The notes beneath the pieces are model-generated. The model worked only from the letters and a program-made list of their open reading frames with translations, was not told the origin of the DNA and did no database searches. From Maribacter flavus (GTDB lineage: Bacteria > Bacteroidota > Bacteroidia > Flavobacteriales > Flavobacteriaceae), in NCBI RefSeq assembly GCF_008386635.1, contig NZ_VUOE01000002.1:1129848-1193847 (forward strand): a DNA stretch of 64,000 bases, given 5' to 3'. Of the stretch, positions 50,839 to 60,278 are shown piece by piece. The stretch's first letter is position 1. Every line of letters starts with the position of its first letter. The translations under genes and the position numbers were made by a program.

Positions 50839-51990
50839 TCAATCAACTAAACGCATCAGTGCATTGGCAAATTGCTGGTCCCCAACTTCCAAAACCATTT
50901 TTTTATACCCTTGCTTTGAAAACATAATGACATCCTTTTTTTCTGCATGGATGACATATCTACCCGAATCATCCGTTTTTGTGGTTTCCCTAGTACGCTG
51001 GTTTTTAACGGTTACATCGGCAAGCATGGACCCATTGTGAATCGCAAAACCTGATAACATGCGTAATTTTCTTCTAGCTTTCTCTACCTTGACTTCATAT
51101 CGCTTCGCCTTTTCTTGGGAAACATATGGGGATGTTTCCAAATAATAGGCCATATTGACATCGCTTACCTTTTGCCATTTGTCCTGACTGGTGTATTTCC
51201 GATAGGAACCATAATCACTGTCCGCAGCGGCCAAAACCAAATCAATTTCACTATCGCCATATACTTTTAATAGTTCCAGCGATATGTAAAAGTCATCGGT
51301 TACATGAATAGCAAAGGGTTCCAAATCTACATCCTTAAATCCCCGACCTTTTTTAAGTGCCTTGAGGATATCCTTGCCGGATTTGTTCAAATTGGTTAAC
51401 GGCCGTCCCAGTGGACCGTCACTATCATATACGTTAATACGGATTAAGATACTATCAGATGGATTACTCCACACTTCAAATTCAAGGGAATTCAATTGCC
51501 TCGGTCCTTTTGAAGTTCTAATTTTAGTGGCCAATTCCCCTCCCAATGCCACATTATCCTTCCAATAACCCAAACTTGGAGAACCGTTGTTTTGATAGCC
51601 AATATATTCCTTTATTGGAACTAAAGTAGTATTTGTTACCTCAACCTCATCCAAACTAATTTCTGCTGGATTCAAGATTTGTTTTGGATATTCGTTGTAT
51701 TCAAACTCAATTTTTGAAACTGGTATCCGAATTGTTTCATAACCCAAACAAGATATTTGGATGTAGTCCCCATTCCCATATTTTGAAGTCTCCAAAGGAA
51801 GATGAAAAATCCCATTTTCATCCGATACGGTACCTACGCCCTTATCCAAAATACCAATATTCACATAAGGAACGGGTTCTCCTGTTTTTGCATCAACCGT
51901 TTGTCCCTTGTAATCTCTTTGCGCAAAACCTGCATAAAACAGGGCGAAAAAAAGTACAAGGGACAATTTTTTAGAACAAATAATATCCAA
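50839..51990 (-). CDS. Exported CarboxypepD_reg protein with two such domains
   Basis: A 383-residue exported protein (signal peptide to about residue 23, AGFAQ). The N-terminal CarboxypepD_reg domain (about 25-110, YKGQTVDAKTGEPVPYVNIG) ends LDEVEVTN, the TonB-box-like end of such domains. The middle (about 130-280) is beta-rich with no recognised fold, and a second CarboxypepD_reg-like domain (about 315-383, FAIHNGSMLADVTVKN) closes it. It is 7 bases downstream of a plug-TPR gene, so it is probably the third gene of that operon. Function unknown; a partner of the plug-TPR proteins is an inference. Confidence 0.82.
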   Translation of the reverse strand: MDIICSKKLSLVLFFALFYAGFAQRDYKGQTVDAKTGEPVPYVNIGILDKGVGTVSDENGIFHLPLETSKYGNGDYIQISCLGYETIRIPVSKIEFEYNEYPKQILNPAEISLDEVEVTNTTLVPIKEYIGYQNNGSPSLGYWKDNVALGGELATKIRTSKGPRQLNSLEFEVWSNPSDSILIRINVYDSDGPLGRPLTNLNKSGKDILKALKKGRGFKDVDLEPFAIHVTDDFYISLELLKVYGDSEIDLVLAAADSDYGSYRKYTSQDKWQKVSDVNMAYYLETSPYVSQEKAKRYEVKVEKARRKLRMLSGFAIHNGSMLADVTVKNQRTRETTKTDDSGRYVIHAEKKDVIMFSKQGYKKMVLEVGDQQFANALMRLVD

Positions 51991-51997
51991 ATTTCAA

Positions 51998-53755
51998 TTA
52001 ATTTAGTGCAACGCCTATGGCATTGGAAAAACTAAATAGTTTTTGATTTACCTCTTTTAACTGAAGGGGAAACAGTTTTACTTCCTTTTGCTGCTTATCA
52101 CTACCATAATCACTGTAGATAGTTGCCTTCAAGTATGTTGGTGTCAAACTTTTATTTCCTAAATATTTAGCATTCACCACACAAGTACCAGGCAAATCCT
52201 CATCTATAGTAACTTCCATGGTGGAAAAACCATATTTTTTCTCCCTTTCTATAAGGTCACCATTGTCCCGTAAAGTATGTTTCCAAACATGGGATTGTCC
52301 CACTGGACTAACAAATTGCAGTTCAAATTCAGCCTCACCATCGTTCCATTCAAATACCAGCCGAGTACCTTTTATTAGAGGTATTTCCAAATTAGACTCA
52401 TTGTTTAATTGTCTCTCTACCAAAACATTTTCCATGGATATCAGATTATTGAATTCCGTGGACATAATCTCTTGTACACTTTGAATATCCGCTTCCATAA
52501 AACCTTCATCCAATAGGTAGTTGTATCTGGCATGAATGGCCGCCGCTTGATTAAATTGGCCCAAATCCCTATAACTCCTTGCCATATCCAAGTAGCTTTG
52601 TGCATAATGAGGTCTTAACAAGAAAATTTCCTTATAAATGTCATTTGCTTTCTTCCTTTCACCTTGCACTTCGTATTGATAAGCCAAAGCTTTTAATAAA
52701 ACAGGATTATTTTGAAACTCAGAATAATGCTCTTCAACTATTTGTTGTGCAAATTCCGGATCATTCATTTCAGTTGCAAAAAAGTGTTGGGCATCTAGAA
52801 TAAAATAAGGTGCACTACCATATTTTTGTGACCATTCTCCATACAAGGATTTTGCCATTCCCAATGATGTACTTGCGTACAATGATTTTTTATATTCTGG
52901 CCAATTGTTACGAATGACGTCCATTCCTACGGCATCCCCCTCATAAAACTCGCTATTACCCAAATATTTTTTTGAATGGGATTCAGGGGTCGGTGGTCCC
53001 GAAAATGTATTGATAACAACGACACCACCAGAGCCCAAAGACCCGTATTTAACGGTCATGGACAAACTTGTAATTATGGCAATACGTTTTATGTTTCCTA
53101 TGTCAAGCCAATTGGGAAAATTTGTAAAAACTTGGCCATCAACATCAAATATCGCAGGCTGTGGCGCAGCGGTCATTGAGGCTCCTCTCATCAAAAATAC
53201 GGGCACCCCGCTTGCAAGATTTTGTAAAATACCTGTTGAAACTCCTGGAAACCTGTTTTGCAAAAGATTTGCCAACCCAAGGTTTACCGGCATTATATCT
53301 TCTTGCTCCAAAAAAAGTATGTTTCCTGCGGTCCTATCCCCATCTATAAAGCCGTAGGCACTTTGGATACCATTTCTGCGCTCAAAATATCTTTGGGCCA
53401 TCACATTTGCAGATATTCTGTTACTGCTTTCCACGATTACCTCATCCAATTGATTCACATATGGGTACATGATAGGATTAATAAAACGTGTAACATCCTC
53501 GATTTGAATAGAAACGGTCTTCATTCCTGCATATGTAAATAAGAGTATATCGCCAGTTTGAGCTTTTATGGTATAGCTCCCGTCCAAACGTGAAAATGTT
53601 TTGGAATCAACCTTATCCTTAATGCTTATCCTAACATCTTCCAAAGGGCCCGAACTATCTGATACTTTACCAGAAATTTCCCGAAGGTTTTGTGCCCAGC
53701 CCAATGGAAAGGACAATAATAACAGAAATAATGTAGTAAGCTTAGGGTTTTTCAT
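51998..53755 (-). CDS. Plug-TPR protein without a beta-barrel (copy 1)
   Basis: Start placed at 53755 (MKNPKLTTLFLL), 585 residues; the ATG at 53779 adds eight residues. Numbering from 53779: signal peptide to about residue 29, CarboxypepD_reg domain (33-115) ending LDEVIVESS, SusC-like TonB plug (about 160-260) with FPGVSTG, FLMRGAS, AIFDVDGQVFTN and KYGSLGSGGVVVINT. A normal SusC-like receptor would continue with about 600-700 barrel residues. Instead a TPR-type helical region (about 370-450, NDIYKEIFLLRPHYAQSYLD) and a beta-rich C-terminal domain (about 480-593) follow. The protein ends there, so it has a plug but no barrel. The two plug-TPR genes and the 50839 gene form one leftward run. 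Confidence 0.85.
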   Translation of the reverse strand: MKNPKLTTLFLLLLSFPLGWAQNLREISGKVSDSSGPLEDVRISIKDKVDSKTFSRLDGSYTIKAQTGDILLFTYAGMKTVSIQIEDVTRFINPIMYPYVNQLDEVIVESSNRISANVMAQRYFERRNGIQSAYGFIDGDRTAGNILFLEQEDIMPVNLGLANLLQNRFPGVSTGILQNLASGVPVFLMRGASMTAAPQPAIFDVDGQVFTNFPNWLDIGNIKRIAIITSLSMTVKYGSLGSGGVVVINTFSGPPTPESHSKKYLGNSEFYEGDAVGMDVIRNNWPEYKKSLYASTSLGMAKSLYGEWSQKYGSAPYFILDAQHFFATEMNDPEFAQQIVEEHYSEFQNNPVLLKALAYQYEVQGERKKANDIYKEIFLLRPHYAQSYLDMARSYRDLGQFNQAAAIHARYNYLLDEGFMEADIQSVQEIMSTEFNNLISMENVLVERQLNNESNLEIPLIKGTRLVFEWNDGEAEFELQFVSPVGQSHVWKHTLRDNGDLIEREKKYGFSTMEVTIDEDLPGTCVVNAKYLGNKSLTPTYLKATIYSDYGSDKQQKEVKLFPLQLKEVNQKLFSFSNAIGVALN

Positions 53756-53841
53756 GACCGTAGTTTTAAAATTATTCAAATGTTTTACATCTATGATAGT
53801 ATTTGTAATTCAAAAAGGTTATTTAATGTTCAAATCAAATG

Positions 53842-55578
53842 TTACCTTGATACAATCCTGGAAGCAATATTCAAGGAGAACAGTTCCTGGTTTACTTCCC
53901 TAGTCGACAACTTGAACACCTTGATCTCCTTGCGTTGGGAGGCGCTTCCGTAATTATGGTAGACCGTTGCCTTCAGATAGGTAGGCGTAAGGCTTTTGTT
54001 GCCCAAATAGTTAAGATTCACTTTCCAGGTACCGGGCAGGGAATCGTCTATCAGGTATTCCGTAACGGAGTAGCCCACCTTCTTTTCGTCCTTTATGCGG
54101 TCGGCGTTATCCTTCAAGCTATGTTGCCACTTGAAATATTGGTTCTCCGGATTCACGAACTGGAGGTCAAACTCCGCCTCGCTATCCGCCCACTCGAAGA
54201 CCAGGCGCGTTCCCTTAAAATCATCCTCCAGGGCATACTTCCTTAAGTTTTTCTTGGATATCAAATCTCCGCCCTTAAGGGCGATGAGATTGTTGAGCTC
54301 CCTGTCCATAAGACCCGTAAACTCCCCGCGCTCGTCGCTCATGAAGCCGTTCTCCAATAGATAACCATAACGGGAGTGCAGGCCTACCGCCTTCTGGTAG
54401 TCCCCAATCTGCCTATAGCTGTTGGCCAAATCGAGGTAAGACTGCGCATAATGCGGCCTTAATATGAAGACTTCCTTGTATAGCTCATTGGCCTTACCAT
54501 ATTCCTCGAAACTGTCATGGACATAGGCCAGGGATTTCAGGGCCACGGGGTTATCGTTGAAACGCCCAAAATTCTCCCGGATTAAAGCCTCCGCAAAGGT
54601 TTCGTTTCCACGCTCCATGAAGAACCGGTAACTATCCACCAAAAAATAGTACGACCCGGAATATTTGGACAGGTAGTTCCCAAATACCGTTTCCGCCGCA
54701 TCATCCGTCGTACTGGCATGGAGCTCCTTAAGGTATTCCGGAGCGTTTTTCATAAGACTCTGCTGGCTAACAGCTCCGTTGTCGTAAAAGTTGTTGCGTA
54801 GCCTGGCCTGGTCCACTAGGGTTTTGGGATATTGTGTCCCGGATACCGTATTGATGACCACCACCCCGCCGGAGGCAAGTCCGCCATATTTTGTGGCCGT
54901 GGCGAAATTGTTTAGGATGGCCAGCCTTTTTATGTTGTTCACGTCCACCCAAATTGGGGTGTTTGTGAAAATTTGCCCATCTATATCATAGATTGCCGCC
55001 GCATCAAATGATATAGACCCCACACCCCGAATAATAATGTCACCTCCATTATAACAGTCTCCATTTACAATAACACCTGGAAATTCGTTTCTAACAACAT
55101 CCAGGATACAGATTCCAATAGGCATTATATCATTCTCGTTAAGCATCATGATACGACCTGGGGCCCTATCCGCATCCAAGATTCCATAAGCCGTTTTAAT
55201 CAAACGTTTGTTCGTGGCATATTCCTTTTGTAAGTCTTCTTGTGATTTTCGACCACTTTTTGTGACCGTCACCTCTTCTAGCTGCTCTATTTTCGGATAC
55301 ATGGTAATATTCAGGATACGGGTTACATCCTCGACCATGATTTCCACCGGTTCCATGCCGGTATAGGAAAAAGTCAAGGTCTCACCTGAAACAGTTCCTA
55401 TACTGTACTTACCATCCTTATCCGTGTACACCGCGTTTTGCGTAGCCGATGTCGTTATGGCAACGTTTGCCATTGGAGCGGAATTATCTTTTACAATTCC
55501 CTTAATAATTTTAGAATCCACTTGTTGCGCAAATGACATCAATGGAATAATGCAGAAAAAAAGAAGCAATTTTTTCAT
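53842..55578 (-). CDS. Plug-TPR protein without a beta-barrel (copy 2)
   Basis: A 578-residue paralogue of the preceding protein with identical domain order: signal peptide (to about residue 17), CarboxypepD_reg (about 22-105), TonB plug (about 130-240, FPGVIVN, IIIRGVGS, AIYDIDGQIFTNTP, GGLASGGVVVINT), TPR region (about 350-430, NELYKEVFILRPHYAQSYLD) and a C-terminal beta-rich domain sharing NYLGNKSLTPTYLKATVY with the neighbour. Most of this gene is much richer in G+C (about 53-55% in 54181-54420) than copy 1, while the plug loop region at 55021-55140 is at about 33-40%, a mosaic. A 12-bp inverted repeat sits 2 bases before the start. First gene of the operon. Confidence 0.85.
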   Translation of the reverse strand: MKKLLLFFCIIPLMSFAQQVDSKIIKGIVKDNSAPMANVAITTSATQNAVYTDKDGKYSIGTVSGETLTFSYTGMEPVEIMVEDVTRILNITMYPKIEQLEEVTVTKSGRKSQEDLQKEYATNKRLIKTAYGILDADRAPGRIMMLNENDIMPIGICILDVVRNEFPGVIVNGDCYNGGDIIIRGVGSISFDAAAIYDIDGQIFTNTPIWVDVNNIKRLAILNNFATATKYGGLASGGVVVINTVSGTQYPKTLVDQARLRNNFYDNGAVSQQSLMKNAPEYLKELHASTTDDAAETVFGNYLSKYSGSYYFLVDSYRFFMERGNETFAEALIRENFGRFNDNPVALKSLAYVHDSFEEYGKANELYKEVFILRPHYAQSYLDLANSYRQIGDYQKAVGLHSRYGYLLENGFMSDERGEFTGLMDRELNNLIALKGGDLISKKNLRKYALEDDFKGTRLVFEWADSEAEFDLQFVNPENQYFKWQHSLKDNADRIKDEKKVGYSVTEYLIDDSLPGTWKVNLNYLGNKSLTPTYLKATVYHNYGSASQRKEIKVFKLSTREVNQELFSLNIASRIVSR

Positions 55579-55580
55579 AA

Positions 55581-55622
55581 TGTATTGATTTAGTGTATAA
55601 AAGTTACTAATAAATCAATACA
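55581..55622. promoter_or_regulatory. 12-bp inverted repeat upstream of the plug-TPR operon
   Basis: TGTATTGATTTA (55581-55592), 18-base spacer, TAAATCAATACA (55611-55622), beginning 2 bases from the start codon. A further TTAAATCAATCGA half-site lies near 55692-55704. It could be a repressor operator or a leader hairpin that controls translation. Confidence 0.5.
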
Positions 55623-55749
55623 GCCGATGAAAAGATTTAACTATTAACACATTGTTAACAGTAATAATCCCAATATCAATAGTATTACTATTAAATCAAT
55701 CGATATTCTACTTTGTATTTTTTTGCCCAGTGAAAATAGTAATGTAGCA

Positions 55750-57099
55750 TCAATTCCCTTGATGCCCTTTTACCCTGGGAATGAGTAAAAGTTCGGTTTG
55801 CCTACCATTAACATATCTGAAACCATCCTTTCCATAGAATCCTGCTTCCTCCAACATGATGCGTATGTCTCGTTTCCATTCTGGAATCGTAATGGTCGTA
55901 TTGAGTTCAATGGCATACACTGTATTGGGATTCAAGGGATAGTTTTCCCCATCATCCTTCATCACACCGCCCTGGGCATCCCACATTCCTATCGTTGTAC
56001 CGGCCGAATGTCCATACATTCCCAAAGGATGTGTATAAATGGATGGTCTTAATCCGGCTGCCTTTGCTTCGGCAAGTGATTTCATAAGAATCTCATTTCC
56101 GGTTCTCCCGGCAATCATATTTTGGGTCAGGAAATCCTGTACCCTATTGCCATCCTTTAAACCATTGACCAGAAAATCGGGAGCCTGCTTTTCTTCCGGT
56201 TTTAGTACATAGGCCAATTCCTGACAATCCGTATTTAATCTCAGATATGTTATTCCGAAATCACAGTGCAATAAATCTCCTGGCAAGATGACCATATCGT
56301 CCGGTTTATTGGAAAACGAATAGAACTCGGAATTCTCTCCCATGGCATTCGTGCGTTGGACATCCACCGTTGGGTGAAACCAGGTTTCCAGGCCAAGGTC
56401 CGTCACTTTTTGGCGCATCCACCAGACAACATCCGATGTAGTAGTGATTCCCGGGGTAATCACTTTTTCCGAAAAGGCTTCAGCGATGATATCGTGGGTA
56501 ATGTCCACCAACTGATTGTAAATGACCATTTCGCGTTCCGTTCTGGTTTCAATCCAGCGTACAGCCAATTGTTCCGCTGACACCACTTTTGAGGTGTATT
56601 TTTTGGGGAGGTTAGACATGAATTCATCATAATCGGTCTTGTCGAGTCCGTCCGCAATATTATGGTCCTTGGAATAGTTAAGACCTATTTGCTTCGGGTT
56701 TCGTTCCGAAATCAATTCCATCAATCGTTTCCATTGGTCCGGCTGGGTCTCCTTGTCCCAAGCCGATTCAATATTTTTCCCCACGTTATATCGGGCTACC
56801 GCAAATTTTTCAATTTTATTGTTGGCCTTATCCCTGTAGAACAGTAGAATCGTTCGTCTCCTGGCATTGAGCCAAGTGGCGGGCAACATCGTCCGCAGGA
56901 CGGGATCCTCATTGTATTCCCTTGAGATGACCACCCACATATCAATATTGGCCTCGTCCATGAGTTTTGGCAAAAGATTGTTAAATCGGTCATCCAACAG
57001 TTCGTCGATTACGGTCGCTCGTTCTCTTTCTGGCAGGATATATTGTGCTTGAACTCTTATAACGAAAGTGAATACTAAAAGGAATAAAATGCTTCGCAT
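55750..57099 (-). CDS. Exported M24 family metallopeptidase (Xaa-Pro aminopeptidase-like)
   Basis: A 449-residue protein with a signal peptide (to about residue 18, VQAQ). The C-terminal pita-bread domain shows the dinuclear metal ligands of M24: Asp in LHCDFGITYL, a second Asp in NTDCQEL, His in THPLGMYGHSAG, Glu in YAIELNTTI and a late Glu in MLEEAGFYG. The N-terminal creatinase-like domain (about 25-180) precedes it. It removes N-terminal residues from proline-containing peptides. It is the last gene of the menC-CPBP-menE-M24 leftward run, 10 bases after menE. Exported location is inferred from the signal sequence. Confidence 0.9.
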   Translation of the reverse strand: MRSILFLLVFTFVIRVQAQYILPERERATVIDELLDDRFNNLLPKLMDEANIDMWVVISREYNEDPVLRTMLPATWLNARRRTILLFYRDKANNKIEKFAVARYNVGKNIESAWDKETQPDQWKRLMELISERNPKQIGLNYSKDHNIADGLDKTDYDEFMSNLPKKYTSKVVSAEQLAVRWIETRTEREMVIYNQLVDITHDIIAEAFSEKVITPGITTTSDVVWWMRQKVTDLGLETWFHPTVDVQRTNAMGENSEFYSFSNKPDDMVILPGDLLHCDFGITYLRLNTDCQELAYVLKPEEKQAPDFLVNGLKDGNRVQDFLTQNMIAGRTGNEILMKSLAEAKAAGLRPSIYTHPLGMYGHSAGTTIGMWDAQGGVMKDDGENYPLNPNTVYAIELNTTITIPEWKRDIRIMLEEAGFYGKDGFRYVNGRQTELLLIPRVKGHQGN

Positions 57100-57109
57100 A
57101 AAAAATGGA

Positions 57110-58186
57110 TTATTGATTATTAATTGCTTTTTGAAGGGTCAATTCTCTCTGAATTTTCCCGTTCTTGGTTCTTATAAAAGTAGGAAGATAATAGATTTCT
57201 TTTGGTCGTTCGTAGGGCGCCAGCGTTTTTATTTCCTTGAAAAGGTCCAAATCAATTTTTTGTGTGGAATCCGATTCCATGACCAATACCAATTTTTGCC
57301 CCAGACGTTCATCCTCAATTCCAGCAACGATACAGGCATCTTGCAGATACGTGCTCAATTTCTCCTCTATGGCTTCCGGAAACAATTTTACCCCACCGGA
57401 ATTTATGACATTGTCATATCGACCCAACCAAAGAAATTCGGTGTCCGATACCAATGCCACCTGATCATTGGTGACTATTTTGTTCGAAGCGATTTTAGGC
57501 GCGTCTATCACCAAACATTCCCTATCATCCAAAGAGAAATGTACATTTGGCAATGCCCGAAAGGGGTTCTTGGATGCTTCCGATAATTCCCTCATTGCCA
57601 CGTGGGTAATAGTTTCCGTCATACCATAGGTTTCAAAACAGCGTGTTTTCTTGGGAAGCAGTTCTTTCTTCAGCGCATTCGATACCGACGCACCCCCAAT
57701 AATCAAGGTCTCTATGCGCTCCAAAGCGTCCAGCGAAGCTTGCACCTGTAAGGGTACCATAGCGCAAAAACGAAATGTTTGGAAATGGTCAATTTGTTGC
57801 AAAGGTGTGGCAGTGGGCTCTGCTATATAAATATCCAGCCCCAATAACATAGCGCGTACGAGCATCATTTTGCCGGCAATATAGTCACAGGACAAACACA
57901 ACAAACAGGTATCTCCCGATTTTAAATTGAAAAACGCCCCTGTGGCAAGTGCACTATTTCGCATGTGGTTTTTTAGGAGCTCTATTTTTTTTGGTTTTCC
58001 TGTAGAACCCGATGTGTTTACATGGATTTTTGCCGATGGTGATATCCAATCCAATAGAAACCGACCGACGCTTTCCTGATAACCATGACCTTCCTTGATA
58101 AAACGATGTGCAACTTCCCATAGTCCATCTCCGGAAACTGCTTTCCCATTAATCTTAAAATTAGGATGTACCAAGGACTCGGTCAT
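57110..58186 (-). CDS. menE: o-Succinylbenzoate-CoA ligase (short MenE)
   Basis: A 358-residue acyl-CoA synthetase of the ANL family. The adenylation P-loop is TSGSTGKPKKIEL (about residues 58-70), ETYGMTET is the A5 motif and WLGRYDNVINSGGVKLFP the A7-A8 region. It is about 100 residues shorter than typical MenE at the N-terminus, as is normal in Flavobacteriia. MenE forms OSB-CoA in menaquinone synthesis. MenC, the preceding step, is encoded two genes upstream and a CPBP protease lies between. The context makes the OSB substrate assignment fairly safe. Confidence 0.88.
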   Translation of the reverse strand: MTESLVHPNFKINGKAVSGDGLWEVAHRFIKEGHGYQESVGRFLLDWISPSAKIHVNTSGSTGKPKKIELLKNHMRNSALATGAFFNLKSGDTCLLCLSCDYIAGKMMLVRAMLLGLDIYIAEPTATPLQQIDHFQTFRFCAMVPLQVQASLDALERIETLIIGGASVSNALKKELLPKKTRCFETYGMTETITHVAMRELSEASKNPFRALPNVHFSLDDRECLVIDAPKIASNKIVTNDQVALVSDTEFLWLGRYDNVINSGGVKLFPEAIEEKLSTYLQDACIVAGIEDERLGQKLVLVMESDSTQKIDLDLFKEIKTLAPYERPKEIYYLPTFIRTKNGKIQRELTLQKAINNQ

Positions 58187-58192
58187 ATAAAA

Positions 58193-59140
58193 CTACCCAT
58201 TTTCTTGGGACAAAAATTCCTCACGTGTCAACACCTTCCCTTTCAAGCGCTCTTTCCAATTCCTCCATTTGTATTTTTTTGAAAACAACCATAGCAACAA
58301 GGGAAATATTACAAATACAGGCACCAAAACGTCCCATCCCAATACCGGATTAGAAATATCCCGATAAACGGAATCTGTCTGAAAAGCCGTCCAATCCGCG
58401 GTGACCAACAAGGCAGCCGTTAAATTATTAGCAGCATGAAAACCAAGGGCCAATTCCAAACCTTCATCCATTAGGGTAAGAATGCCCAGAAAAAACCCTG
58501 TCCCGATATAGAATACGAGAATACCGTATCCCAGCTTTTCAACTTCTGGATTGAAGATATGTAACATTCCAAATAGTAGCGAGGTAAAAACTAGGGGAAA
58601 CCATCTATTTTTGGTCAAGATTCCAAGTCCCTGCATCAAATAGCCACGCATAAAATATTCTTCCATACTGGTTTGTATCGGAATAAAAATGATTGAAATA
58701 GCAGCCAAAATTAGAAATGGAACCAATTTGAAATTAAAGGCATAATCTTCTGGTGCCAACCATATATCGAGAAATATCAATGCTATGGAAATGGATGCCC
58801 AAAGTCCGAATGCGTAAAAAATTCGGCTCCAATCTATTTTCTTTCGGGAAGTCGTTAAAGAAGTAACCGACTGTTTGTGTCCCAGTGCTACGTAGGCCAA
58901 CAAACAAACCAATCCAATAGCAAAAGTGAGCAACATCAAAAACAAAAAGGTATTGGAACCCAAGGCTTCGGACATACTTCCCAAATCCCCCGTCACCAGC
59001 GTCCCTGCTGCATCGGATGCAATAAGAGCTACAAGTAAAGGAATGCCGCCAAAAATCTGCCAAGCCCCAAATACCACAAACACCCCTAGTATAAACCTCC
59101 AACTTTCACTTAAACCCTTATACGCCTGTTCTATGTACAT
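58193..59140 (-). CDS. CPBP family intramembrane glutamic endopeptidase
   Basis: A 315-residue polytopic membrane protein with about eight hydrophobic segments. It carries the CPBP/CAAX-protease motifs EEYFMRGYLMQGL (EExxxR), LFGMLHIFNPEV and GFHAANNLTAALL (HxxxN). These enzymes cleave within the membrane and have roles from prenyl-protein processing to bacteriocin immunity. It overlaps menC by ten bases and is 6 bases before menE, a position conserved in Flavobacteriaceae; why it is inserted in the menaquinone run is unknown. Confidence 0.9.
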   Translation of the reverse strand: MYIEQAYKGLSESWRFILGVFVVFGAWQIFGGIPLLVALIASDAAGTLVTGDLGSMSEALGSNTFLFLMLLTFAIGLVCLLAYVALGHKQSVTSLTTSRKKIDWSRIFYAFGLWASISIALIFLDIWLAPEDYAFNFKLVPFLILAAISIIFIPIQTSMEEYFMRGYLMQGLGILTKNRWFPLVFTSLLFGMLHIFNPEVEKLGYGILVFYIGTGFFLGILTLMDEGLELALGFHAANNLTAALLVTADWTAFQTDSVYRDISNPVLGWDVLVPVFVIFPLLLWLFSKKYKWRNWKERLKGKVLTREEFLSQENG

Positions 59141-60183
59141 ATTTGTTCAATTAAATTTGCTTCCCAATTTTTATGTTTTTCGTAATACAAACCGCCATTT
59201 TTTACGACTAGCGGACTCTCAAAATTATTAGTGAACAGGGACCCCGTTCCCAAGCCCTGGGGCATTTTGTTCTCTAAGGAAGCGGTCCATTGCGCAATGG
59301 CGTTCAATCCTATATTGCTCTCCAAGGCACTGGTGATCCACCACCCAATTCCCCCCTTTTCGGCCAAATCTATCCATTCCTGGCTACCCGCAAACCCACC
59401 TACCAAACTAGGTTTTAAAATTATATATTGGGGCTTAATGGTGTCCAAAAGTTCCTTTTTTTTCGAAATCTCAGTAATACCGATCAGTTCCTCGTCCAAC
59501 GCAATGGGCAACGGGGTTCGCTTACAGAGCTCCCGCATGGCCCTCCAATTTCGCTGTTTAATGGGTTGCTCAATGGAGTGCAACTGAAACTCCGCTAGGG
59601 CCCCGAGTTTCTTTAAGGCCTCGTCAGGAGTAAAAGCGCCATTGGCGTCTACCCTGAGCTCAATTTCATCGGAAGAAAAATCCTTTCGAATAGTTTCCAA
59701 TAGTGCCAATTCGACCTCAAAATCGATGGCCCCAATTTTCATTTTTATACAGGAAAAACCTTGTTCCAATTTCTCGCTGATCTGAGCCTTCATGTAATCG
59801 GCATCACCCATCCAAATAAGGCCATTGATTGGAATTGGTTTATTTTCAAGTAGAAATGGTGTATTAAAAAGGGTAAACGGATTTTTCCTTTCCAAGGAAA
59901 TAAAAGCTTGTTCCAAACCAAATTGGATACTGGGAAAATCCCTAAGTTCCGTCAATAAGGCCGACTTGCCCATTTGAATGTTCCGCTCCACCCATCTACA
60001 CTTTTCCTCATAGCCCGGAACATCGTCGTAACTGAGGCCCTTAAATAATCCGCACTCCCCTATTCCCTTTTTTTCCCCGTGTTCCAGCACCACGAACCAA
60101 GTCTCCTTGGTCCTTAAAACCCCTCTGGACGTCCCGCTAGGAGTCTTAAAATTGAGTACGTATTTTTTAAAGGTGGCCTTCAT
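59131..60183 (-). CDS. menC: o-Succinylbenzoate synthase (MenC)
   Basis: A 350-residue enolase-superfamily enzyme that dehydrates SHCHC to o-succinylbenzoate in menaquinone synthesis. Motifs: IKMKIG (the KxK catalytic lysine pair), Asp in RVDANGAFTPDEAL, Glu in SIEQP and a further metal acid in ALDEEL, then ILKPSLVGGF with the second catalytic Lys. Length is normal. It is the first gene of the operon with CPBP, menE and the M24 peptidase. A -7 box lies 60 bases upstream. Confidence 0.9.
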   Translation of the reverse strand: MKATFKKYVLNFKTPSGTSRGVLRTKETWFVVLEHGEKKGIGECGLFKGLSYDDVPGYEEKCRWVERNIQMGKSALLTELRDFPSIQFGLEQAFISLERKNPFTLFNTPFLLENKPIPINGLIWMGDADYMKAQISEKLEQGFSCIKMKIGAIDFEVELALLETIRKDFSSDEIELRVDANGAFTPDEALKKLGALAEFQLHSIEQPIKQRNWRAMRELCKRTPLPIALDEELIGITEISKKKELLDTIKPQYIILKPSLVGGFAGSQEWIDLAEKGGIGWWITSALESNIGLNAIAQWTASLENKMPQGLGTGSLFTNNFESPLVVKNGGLYYEKHKNWEANLIEQICT

Positions 60184-60241
60184 GGAGGTTCTTGAAACTT
60201 TCCAACATAAAATACCCCATAGGTATCCTAGTCGAATCCTT

Positions 60242-60249
60242 CAAATTTA
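60242..60249 (-). promoter_or_regulatory. Candidate -7 box for menC
   Basis: The minus strand reads TAAATTTG, matching TAnnTTTG. Transcription near 60236 would give a leader of about 53 bases. The divergent gap to the SDR gene (60184-60278) also contains TATATTTTG in plus orientation, one base longer than the consensus. Confidence 0.45.
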
Positions 60250-60278
60250 GCTATATTTTGACTTTCAATAAAAGTTGT

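Noticed and set aside
60192-60278. Upstream extension of the SDR gene
   Set aside because: The extra residues lack the SDR pattern, and the region must hold the divergent menC and SDR promoters.
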